Source: Pisaster brevispinus
Lineage: Eukaryota; Echinodermata; Asteroidea; Forcipulatida; Asteriidae
Assembly: GCA_023634235.1 (NCBI GenBank)
Contig: JAMKCF010000081.1
Location: forward strand, 186,001 to 250,000
DNA length: 64,000 bases
Reading direction: 5' to 3'
Shown here: positions 55,716 to 64,000 of the stretch, piece after piece
How the letters are laid out: every line of letters starts with the position of its first letter
How positions within the stretch are numbered: position 1 is the stretch's first letter
The notes under the pieces: generated by a model
Told to the model about the DNA's origin: nothing
Database searches by the model: none
Seen by the model: the letters and a program-made list of their open reading frames with translations, nothing else
Position numbers and translations under genes: made by a program

Positions 55716-56749
55716 ATGGCAAACTTAAGGAAAAGACCTCGAATCAACTATCGTGAACTTGCAAGTGGCCATCACTTCGATACAACAGTGTAAAACCTGA
55801 GTCGTGGTCATCTTCGATTTGTACCCTCTTATTGACTCAAAATTAGAAGACCGCATCTTAAAAGTATACGTTCACTACACTGGTTGGCAAAAGAAGTACG
55901 AAGAATGGAGGGATGCTGCTGATGTTATAGACATTCCTGCAGAGTTCCTTTCTTCTGATGAGGCAGCAAAAAAACTGTTCTACAAAAATCTCCAATTTGT
56001 TATTAAGGAGCTGCTACATGGTCAACGAAAGGTAAACAGTTTCGTTGAACTTCGTTTGCTGTCGTAAAAGACATCTACGAGGACTTAAGTCGGTTCGCGC
56101 AACCCCATCCATCGAAAAAAGAAACTGTTATTGTGAACAACTTTCAGGACTTTAGTCAAGTTCTAGGGTACCAGCAGGGCTCGAATTTGACACTGGACCG
56201 CAGGCCCGAGGCCAGTGATTTTAGTGTCGGGCCAGTAAACTTATGACTGTACAAGTCCGGAGGTCTTGTGTTTTTTAATAATAACACGTCACTGTATTTT
56301 TAAATTAAACTGATCAATTGAGTATTGAAGTATTACCCACAAGAAAAACTTGATAATTCTTCTCTTAGTGCTTGGTACAAAAAACAGCTCAAATGTGAAA
56401 CTGTGTAGAGTGTTCTTTTCATTTTGACTCCGGTCTTGTAACAAATGTTCTGGTCCAGTAAAAGTTTTGAGCTACAAGCCCAGGGGTCTTGTGGATTTTT
56501 TCCCCAAATTCGAGCCCTGACCAGTGGTACTACCGTATGTTTAATAAGGCTGGGGACTTTTCCTACATCAGGGAAGGGACATCGTCATTCCATCTTGTTG
56601 AACGGAAACCCCTTGAAGAGTATTCTGTTGAAGAAACTCCACACTTCAAGCACCAAGGATTTTCACTTCTCCTGAAATTTCAACGCCAGCTTGGCAACAA
56701 GAAGGACTTCCAAAACTTTGTTTCAAACATCAATGTTCAAAATGAGTGA
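55716..56749 (+). pseudogene. broken gene with chromo-barrel-like domain, split by a MITE
   Basis: ATG at 55716 opens MANLRKRPRINYRELASGHH then FDTTV and a stop. A second block (55805-56045) reads VIFDLYPLIDSKLEDRILKV, YVHYTGWQKKYEEWRDAADV and IDIPAEFLSSDEAAKKLFYK. A third frame continues VVKDIYEDLSRFAQPHPSK…FSQVLGYQQ, where a MITE intervenes, and after it WYYRMFNKAGDFSYIREGTS…FKHQGFSLLLKFQRQLGNKK to a TGA at 56749. KVYVHYTGWQKKYEEW resembles the aromatic-rich core of chromo-barrel/Tudor-knot domains that bind methylated histones in MRG15 and ARID4. There are no introns in the readable part. Full family identity is unknown. Confidence 0.65.
56176..56518. mobile_element. 343-bp MITE, AGGGCTCGAA termini
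   Basis: AGGGCTCGAATTTGACACTG at the left and AAATTCGAGCCCT at the right are inverted repeats. ACCAG occurs in both flanks, one base from each end, probably from the target duplication. It interrupts the coding sequence between GYQQ and WYYRM. Family relatives lie in each array unit and at 26.15 kb. Confidence 0.8.
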
Positions 56750-57188
56750 CTCCTATAAAGCTTAACTCCTATTGATGTGTAAGTGTAACTTTCACCATGG
56801 TCAAGTTGAGCACTGTATGGATTGAGACAGTAACTGCTCTTGCCTGAGTTGTTTTGCTTGTGCAAGGGCTACCACAGGCTAGTTCAGAATATACACATGT
56901 TGTAAATCTTGAGGTAAACAACTTATTACTATATAATATTGCCATCAAGGGTCACAGTTTAATATGATTCAAAGGTTTACTTATGCATACACTTGCCATT
57001 GTGGAACTCTTGTAAAGTTGTAATGAAGTTACATGTATTTCTGTATCTACCAAACAAGTTGCTATTATGGTTCTTAAAATTGTCAGAAATGTTTCACTCA
57101 GCTAACATGCCAAAGCCTCAGTATGTTCTATACTTTACTAAATTGATATTATGTTTTGTAGCTGTTATATATTTTCATTGTTGTGTAT

Positions 57189-57194
57189 TTAATA
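57189..57194 (+). terminator. candidate polyadenylation signal
   Basis: AATAAA lies about 440 bases after the stop of the broken chromo-barrel-like gene, followed by GT-rich sequence (ATTGTGTGTAGTTTTGTTT) about 40 bases on. The position fits a 3' UTR, but no transcript evidence is available. Confidence 0.35.
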
Positions 57195-57199
57195 AAATG

Positions 57200-58159
57200 T
57201 ACTTTGCCAGCCTTGAAACACAAGCAACTTACATTGTGTGTAGTTTTGTTTATTGGAGTTAGACCTTGTAATTTACCCATCTGCCAAAATGGACTCGTCC
57301 GTTTTGACCACAAGGGCATGGTCTACACACATGGGCTATATGCATAACACATGAATGTGTGTTGACATCGTTCAGTGGACGCGTGGTGTAGTCAGAAGGT
57401 CACGCACACACACAACTGATTATTTGAGACTGACTGCAATGAAACTTTTCCATATGTAGAACAAAATGTTTACATTAATGATTCTGTTCATATAAGTTTT
57501 TCCAGTTAAACCTTCCGATAAAAAAAAGTGCATGAATTTACCATTTTAGAAACATGCGTTGGAGTTTTAGAGTTGACACTGCGGAAGTTTGGACACAGAT
57601 GTTTAATAGCAACGGCTGTTTTGAAGCTGTGAAATAACTTTTCATTGGTCTGAATTTCAACTAAAAAATGACGTTGGAAAAACTTGTCCAATCAGAAAAA
57701 TTGTTAGAGCAGTGTTTTGGTCAGGATGTACACTTCCCAAATCCGTTTTGAACTAAGCAATTAGCCGTCGGGTTGCTGAAATAAGTTAACATAAGAGCCC
57801 TCATGTGGCTAGATTAGGTAGACTTTAGGAATTTCTCCATACAAAATTGACCAAGACTGGACGTAAAACCCTCAAAATGACGTGGCAAAATGTTTTCTGA
57901 ATGTAAAATAAATATGACATGACGAAGGAGTAGATATTCAAGACTATTTTACCGTTTTGAACTAGTTTGTACGATAAAGGGTTCCAGAGATATGATTGCA
58001 TTTATCCACCAAACTTGTGTTTTCCAGTAAATTTGTACCCGTAACGAATGCGCGCGCGAACCGGCGAATGTATTCAACAGAAAGTTTACATGACAAATTC
58101 ATATGTCAGCCTGAAATTCCCCTAAAATAAACATTCACGAAAAATAGATAGATACTTAC
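57200..58159. other. spacer or THAP gene intron
   Basis: No second THAP exon (with the C-x2-H half of the zinc site) was recognised. The minus-strand open frame 57506-57691 has no THAP features. Confidence 0.4.
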
Positions 58160-58227
58160 AGATGGTATGTCTTTCCACATCCACGGGAGTATCTGTTAGT
58201 GCAGTTTAATGCCGCACAAGTAGGCAT
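58160..58227 (-). CDS. first coding exon of a THAP-domain protein
   Basis: ATG at 58227 opens MPTCAALNCTNRYSRGCGKT then YH and a GTAAGT donor. THAP domains are zinc-coordinating, DNA-binding modules with the signature C-x(2-4)-C-x(35-50)-C-x2-H; here C4-x4-C9 followed by NRY and ending before the expected FP is a close fit to family N-termini, which commonly start within five residues of the first cysteine and split after this point. Many THAP genes are domesticated P-element transposases. Which THAP gene it is cannot be told from 22 codons. No defect is seen. Confidence 0.75.
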
Positions 58228-58340
58228 TTTGCTAAATAATTTCGGCTAAAGACAGGATTATCTGCACAGATGTGCATGCCCCACGCTGTTTGTGTGGTTG
58301 TTACGGGTGTTTCAAAATGGCGTCTACTGAGCTGCGGTGA
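58228..58340 (-). promoter_or_regulatory. candidate THAP gene promoter / 5' UTR with YY1-like site
   Basis: About 85 bases upstream of the ATG the plus strand reads CAAAATGGCGTCTAC, matching the AAAATGGCG core bound by YY1, often found just downstream of metazoan start sites. No TATA box is obvious. Its orientation is opposite to the gene. Promoter function is inference. Confidence 0.35.
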
Positions 58341-59129
58341 CTTCAATAAGAAAATTAAAACACATGCAGTACAGGGAGGTGAAAAAACTCTCATTTGGCT
58401 ACTTTCTGTCGGTGAATCCCTTATTTTATCCGAACGAAAACTGAAAAACTGGTTATAAATTAACAATTTTTATTTGAGAATATTGACATTCTATAGCTAT
58501 AAAATCATTCCAAAACTTTAAACAAAGAAAACAACATTGGTGAATGCTAGAAAATGAGCCAGAGACAATATGCGTATGCGGATGTCTTCTTGTTATGTAG
58601 GGCCTACTTGATTGATAGGCTTTAAATAATACTAAAACATATTTTGAAAAGAATTTGTAGCCTACTCTTCGTTTTGAGTTAAAGTGTAAGTTAAAGCCCA
58701 GAGTCTTGAAGACTGTTACACTGGGCACACCAAACTTTTGAGCTGTCTAATTTGGTCCTCTAATCAGTGGTTAATTACGCACAGTTATAACAACCCCATT
58801 TTCCATCTATACGGTATCCCATGAAAACTCGAACGTTGACGATCACCACATGGTAAATCTGTTCGTAAAACACCTGGATTTTATATCCCTCTATAAAACA
58901 TTTTTACTTTCAAGTGTTGGTTTTCCCATTTTTTCTATTAACAACCCTCCAGCCAACCCGTTCACTCTTTTATCTTCATAGGACCTACACCTCTTCTTAC
59001 CTATTAGTCCAGGGGCTTAATGAAAAAATCGTGACACGCCGGATTAAAGCACCAAACTTTGCACACTTGTTTTAGGGGTCCCATAGAAGCATAATTATTA
59101 GATAGGGGGTTTCCTGGTCTGTCATCTCC
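58341..59129. other. non-coding, nothing recognised
   Basis: AT-rich sequence with short random open frames only. Confidence 0.4.
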
Positions 59130-59379
59130 GAGCCCAAATTCATGGCTCTGCTTACCGCCGAACTCTGCGCTTACAATCACCATTCTCCGCTTACTCTGCA
59201 GGCACCGAATTTCTCCGCTAGCTGTGTAAGCCAAGAATGTCTTGAAATGTGGAGTACGCACGCACACAAGCAAAATTCTCTGCTAACCCGTGAAATATGC
59301 TTGACGTAAGCAAAGAACTCCCTGCTTCCATAAGCGCCGATTCTTTGCTTACGGTAAGCAGAGCCATGAAATTGGGCCA
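59130..59379. mobile_element. 250-bp MITE of the GCCCAATTTCAT family
   Basis: Left GAGCCCAAATTCATGGCTCT and right AGAGCCATGAAATTGGGCC are near-perfect inverted repeats; GCTTAC/GTAAGC words continue inward. It is longer than the other family members. Confidence 0.8.
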
Positions 59380-59784
59380 GGTCAGTAAACTAAAGGGATC
59401 AACTTTTTCCACATATAGCTTTGCCAGTGAGTGTCTGAAATAGAAGCTATATGGTCATTTGTTATCAGTTTTAATGATTTGCGGAAGCAGCCCTCTATTG
59501 GTGAAAAATTGACAGGCAGTATTATAATACCACATGAACTTTGACGTCATTCTGACCTTGATCTAGGTCACCCAAACCGGGCTTCCGTTTCTCTGTCCCT
59601 ATACCAACCTCCCACCCCCATTCTCTGCTTCGTAACCACTGTTTAACCTGACCATCGGCTCCAAGTTTGTCAAAAACACGACCTGACCTTGCCTACTATT
59701 CTACACAATCAGCAGACTTCAACCCGTGGCAGTGTCACAACACATGCGCAGGCGCATGGCATCATGTTGGTCGATGGTCCGTTA

Positions 59785-60200
59785 GACGTGGCGTGTTGTG
59801 GCCGAGCGGATAAGAGCACCGGACTCAAGCTCTGGTGTTTCCGACTCAGCAGGGTGTGGGTTCGAGTCCCGGTCGCGACACTTGTGTCCGCAAGACACTT
59901 AACCATTATTGCTTCGTCCTTCGGATGGGACGTAAAGCCGTTGGCCCCGTGTGTTGTGTAATGCACGTAAAAGAACCCATTACACTTATCGAAAAGAGAA
60001 GGGGTTCGCCCCGGTATTCCTGGTTTGATTGGCTGCATATTGCACCACAGCACCTTGTAAACCATTACATGGTGCTATGTAAAAGAGTAGGTATCATACT
60101 TCAAATGAAGCCCCACATACCTTGCAGGAAATTAATGTTGAAGCGCCTTGAGCGTCACTGAGTGACGGATATGAGCGCTATATAAGCCATTATTATTAGA
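59785..60200 (+). mobile_element. tRNA-derived SINE, complete (family A reference copy)
   Basis: GTGGCCGAGCGGATAAGAGC (A box) and GGGTTCGAGTCCCGGTCGCG (B box) form a Ser/Leu-like tRNA head. The body follows, ending GCGTCACTGAGTGACGGAT, GAGCGCTATATAAGCC and an ATTATTATTA tail. It is the best preserved SINE in the window. The region between here and 60880 shows nothing else supported. Confidence 0.9.
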
Positions 60201-60879
60201 TGTCGAGTACTTACACGCTTGCAAACCACAAACGATCATTGCAACTCTATCGTGCTTACTGCAAAAACATCATACTAAAACGGCTCAGGACTTTATTGTT
60301 GCAACTAGAGACACGGGAAGGAGGCTGGACCTCTATTTAAAAAGGACGAGCACCACCAGAACACACCAACAACAAAAAACACCACGATGACGTCACAAAT
60401 TATAAAACAATCTCCTGTACTATTTTTAATCCACAATACACAATACACAGCAATGACTTATTATTAATGGCAATACAACAATATCTAAAAACAAATAATT
60501 ATGCATGGATAAAATATCCTCAGCAAAAACCTATTACAAGTTGGCTCTAAAAATCATGGATGAACTACTACATTAAAAAAATAGTTAGTAGCCTGACGTT
60601 TTGACCTCAGCAGAGTCTTTCTCAAAGGCTAAATGACAAGACTACAAACATAAACAGGTAACAACATAACAATACAGGTGTAAAAAAGCAGTCGAGTGGA
60701 CATACATGTTAGAAATGAAAGCAAACAGAGAGGGAGGCAGGATGAACAGAGAGGAGGAAAACAAAAGGGGGTTGGGGGAGGGGCTGGTTTGACCACAAAA
60801 GGTAAGGAAAACAAAGGACAAAATAAATGATTTGAAGAGGGAGAGAAAACTTTTTAAGGCTTTGCATGTGTGAAGTATA

Positions 60880-61955
60880 AATATACATGTATGTTCGGTT
60901 TGCGGTAACACCATGTGTATATGTACTAGCTATCTAGATTTGTTCTTAAAGAACTAGGTCTTGCTTTTTATTCTACTGCCGTGGAGAAGATTTTGGAAAT
61001 CGGGAGACTACTTCAGGAGACTACTTAGTTCTCAAAAGAACTGTCCAGCTTATTAGCTACTACCCAGGCGGAGGGTAGGAAATCGGCCGGGACTACTACT
61101 TTAGCTTGATAGTGGATCGGATCAAGGGGACTTCTCGTTATTAATTTTACTGCCGCGGAGTGAGTTCTTATTTGGTCTCAACGTTTCGACTAGCTTGCTC
61201 TAATCATCGTCATCGCAGTTGAGACCAAATAAGAACTCACTTCGCGGCAGTGAAGCTAATAACGAGAAGTCCCCTTGATCCGATCCACTATCAAGCTAAA
61301 GTGGTAGTCCCGGCCTATTTCCTACCCTCCGCCCGGGTAGTAGCTAATAAGCTGGACAGTTCTTTTGAGAGCTAAGTAGTCTCTTGTAGAACTAGGTCTT
61401 GCTTTTTATTCTACTGCCGCGGAGTAGATTTTAGAAATCGGGAGACTACTTCGGGAGACTACTTAGTTCTCAAAAGAACTGTCCAGCTTATTAGCTACTA
61501 CCTGGGCAGAGGGTAGGAAATCGGCCGGGACTACTACTTTAGCTTGATAGTGGATCGGATCAAGGGGACTTTTCGTTATTAACTTCACTGCCGCGGAGTG
61601 AGTTCTTATTTGGTCTCAACGGCGATGACGATGACTAGAGATAGCTAGTCGAAACGTTGAGACCAAATAAGAACTCACTCCGCGGCAGTAAAGTTAATAA
61701 CAAGAAGTCCCCTTGATCCGATCCACTATTAAGCTAAAGTAGTAGTCCCGGCCGATTTCCTACCCTCCGCCCAGGTAGTAGCTAATAAGCTGGACAGTTC
61801 ATTTGAGAACTAAGTAGTCTCCTGAAGTAGTCTCCCAATTTCCAAAATCTACTCCGCGGCAGTAGAATAAAAAGCAAGACCTAGTTCTACAAGAACAAAT
61901 CTACATAGATAGTAGATATACACATGGTGTTACCGCAAACTGAATATACAGGGAG
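60880..61955. repeat. 1.1 kb quasi-palindrome of four alternating arms
   Basis: Arms at about 60927-61205 (+), 61213-61385 (-), 61385-61620 (+) and 61655-61930 (-) share GAACTAGGTCTTGCTTTTTA, AACTGTCCAGCTTATTAGCT and GTGGATCGGATCAAGGGGAC in alternating orientation. The outermost ends GGTTTGCGGTAACACCATGT and its inverse form terminal repeats. Two of the three junctions contain GGTCTCAAC/GTTGAGACC stems around hammerhead-like sequence. Single-strand folding would give very stable hairpins. Confidence 0.88.
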
Positions 61956-62110
61956 AGAAAAGTAATTGATTAGTGAATGAGGCAGACTGGAGAGGAGAAT
62001 CTGTGATAAAAAGGAGATAGCAAAGACAAAAAGTTATTAGACATTTCCTTCTTGGATGATTTAGACCATGGGGTTGAATGGTCTGGAGACGCATTATCCA
62101 TAGCTTCTCC

Positions 62111-62275
62111 CTACTCAGACGAACAGTCTCTGTGGTTTCCTAGTGCCTCATAAAGCCCTGTAATTATGACAGAAATGGAGTGATTAGGAACATTGAAGTG
62201 ACGTCCCACACGGGTGTATCCAGCTAGTGGATGTTGACTCTGGATCTGGCCAGGATTTATTCTCTCTGTAAACAC
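62111..62275 (-). CDS. terminal exon candidate, unidentified protein
   Basis: After TTTTTTTGCAG the frame reads VFTERINPGQIQSQHPLAGY, TRVGRHFNVPNHSISVIITG and LYEALGNHRDCSSE before a TAG. It has 54 codons and no defects. I do not recognise it. The phase does not join directly to the 62.8 kb exon. Confidence 0.45.
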   Translation of the reverse strand: MFTERINPGQIQSQHPLAGYTRVGRHFNVPNHSISVIITGLYEALGNHRDCSSE

Positions 62276-62784
62276 CTGCAAAAAAACTGTTGAGAGTTGT
62301 GCAGGCAGAAAATAAAACACATACATGTACAATTAATTATCTTATACAATGCAAGTATATCAATAAAATGTCAATACAAATGAAGGCAACTCCTAAATAT
62401 TCTGTCTCTAGCAAATAATTATCATCTAAAAAAAGCAAATGCATGAGTGCGTGATCGTAGAACATAGAATATAAAGCATGACACTGGATGGGCAAGAAGG
62501 CATAAGTTACCTAACACACAGGGCCCACTAATCATCATCATTCACACAACAAACTCACAAACCTATGCCTCCAAGTTGAATCCCACCAGCCAAACCGCAG
62601 TCAACACCCCCATGCATTCCATTTAAAGTATTACACATAATTATTATTATTATTATTAACAATAATATTACAATATGAACCTGGTCGGACGACAAGCAGA
62701 TAATAAATTATACAGAAATAAATACATTCAGTTTATACATAGAAAAAAGCTGCCGTCCAACCACCCTGATGTCCGACACTTTAC

Positions 62785-62920
62785 AGGAAAATGTCTCCTT
62801 CTCTCAGGCTCTCTGCAATCTTGGAAACACTTGTCGTCGTCAGTTTGGGATTTTCGATGACTTCACTCCCCTCCGAGATCCAAGTGAAAGTGTTTGCATC
62901 CCCACAGAAGACAGACGCTT
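62785..62920 (-). CDS. exon candidate, unidentified protein
   Basis: Between TGTGTTCAG and CCT|GTAAAG: ASVFCGDANTFTWISEGSEV then IENPKLTTTSVSKIAESLRE and GDIF. It is open in this frame. Joining its donor to the 62275 acceptor gives an early stop, so an intervening exon or decay must be assumed. Confidence 0.4.
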
Positions 62921-63152
62921 CTGAACACACAAAAAAAAGAAAAGATTTCACTATGTCAGTGGAGCCAGGTTGCAATTAAATTTTTTTAGTAGTGCAATAA
63001 GTGAGCGCAAACAAAAATTAAGTGAAATACGACCTTATCGCGTGCGGCAAATTGTGTGCTTGCTATAGTGTGTTAGATATGAACTTTCGACCTATCAAGT
63101 TACGACCCTGTGTTTTTGTATAACTTTAATGCACGTTTGCCTAAAACATGGC

Positions 63153-63995
63153 TAAAAGCCACTCTTGGTAACAGGTTACGTACAAGATGAGAATAACTCA
63201 GGGAACTAAAGGTAGGAATTGCATCTGAAATCAGTTTAGATTGTAGGATGGAGAAATTTGTTGAAGTTAAAGGCAAGGAGCTACAAAGACATGTACATGG
63301 AATAAAGCTGTTGGAGTGGGTTTTTATTGTACATCTCAGCCAAGCAAGATTAACAAGCAGAAAGCCTAGTTTAACACTCAAACATCCTGATAGGAGAAAC
63401 CAGGTCGGACACACTGGTAGCATGTTTACCTTAATGATAGACGAAAAATACCTGAATATCACAGGGATGATAAACAGTTAGATACAGTTAGGTACCAGGC
63501 GTAACAACCTAATTAAGTAGGACGTTATGGCTGATAATCTATTTCTGCTCAGTTATTTTATACTGCGCGCATATCATTTTTTTTCCATTTTTTTTGTGTG
63601 CTAATAGGCTAATAAAGGTCCAATCTCATGTACAGCTGCTTACCTTAAAACTACAGTAAACCCCTAAAAAATACACTTCATAACTACACACTGTGTTATT
63701 TTAAATAATGTGACAACATTACCTGAGCAAATGAAAGGCTTATTTCACAGGATAAGTTTCATTTTCCCCCAGTTATCATCACAGTGATCTATAGTGATAC
63801 CAGATAAGGCCCATCAATAGTTAAGAGGCAGTGATTTTTGTTGAACATTTGGAGTCAGATAAGCCGCGTCATGCATGAAGGAAAATAATGTACGTTAACT
63901 GCATACACAGATTAACACCCATTTCTCAACAAACCTGGAGAGTCAGGGACCCATGGCAACACTGTATGATCAGCTGAGTATCCTGGGAAATAGTT
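63153..63995. repeat. right copy of the flanking duplication
   Basis: 63153-63440 matches 1-290, 63480-63810 matches 2195-2490 and 63845-63995 matches 2560-2705, the last including part of the exon described at 2.7 kb. Over the final 85 bases the copies differ at a noticeable fraction of positions, so the duplication is older than the tandem array. Confidence 0.85.
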
Positions 63996-64000
63996 CGTTT

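Noticed and set aside
59800..59880. tRNA-Ser/Leu gene
   Set aside because: The tRNA-like head is continuous with a SINE body and tail; no mature acceptor stem is formed.

Overview
This is eukaryotic nuclear DNA. Coding matches are short, separated by GT...AG introns, and buried in transposon debris and satellites. The protein families (CTR9, DDX54, a THAP zinc finger, an R2/NeSL/Hero-like LINE) and the wealth of tRNA-derived SINEs, MITEs and minisatellites suggest an aquatic deuterostome invertebrate. An echinoderm such as a sea star is my best guess, inferred from repeat style and not proven. No prokaryotic features were seen.

Layout. 1-2.8 kb: repeats plus two well-formed minus-strand exons of an unidentified gene; part of this segment recurs at 63.15-64.0 kb. 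3.3-5.3 kb (minus): C-terminal exons of CTR9, the TPR scaffold of the PAF1 transcription-elongation complex. 5.95-8.06 kb (plus): a broken LINE with a restriction-like endonuclease. 8.9-18.1 kb (minus): exons of the nucleolar DEAD-box helicase DDX54, lacking motif I and motif II exons; a 3.2 kb terminal-inverted-repeat element packed with satellite (11.88-15.08 kb) lies where they should be. 18-29.5 kb: hairpin-forming and satellite arrays, two exons of an unidentified gene, LINE and MITE remnants. 29.6-34.6 kb (minus): central CTR9 exons. 34.7-52.9 kb: four direct tandem units of about 4.64 kb, each carrying the same CTR9 TPR exons plus nested mobile elements. 52.8-53.9 kb: the most upstream CTR9 exons found. 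55.7-56.7 kb (plus): a broken gene with a chromo-barrel-like domain, split by a MITE. 58.16-58.23 kb (minus): first exon of a THAP-domain gene. 59-62 kb: MITE, SINE and a 1 kb fold-back structure. 62-64 kb: further exons and the second copy of the flanking duplication.

Interpretation. The CTR9 and DDX54 copies keep introns and splice sites but carry in-frame stops and frameshifts and lack essential exons. They look like unprocessed duplicated pseudogenes. Their exons are interleaved on one strand (CTR9 middle, then DDX54, then CTR9 C-terminus), so the locus is rearranged or one gene copy landed inside the other. After CTR9 had acquired its lesions, part of it was amplified into the four-unit array. 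No operon-like cooperation exists here; the biology is pseudogene decay, segmental amplification and nested transposition. The most intriguing small signal is a hammerhead-ribozyme-like motif in a repeat present once per array unit.
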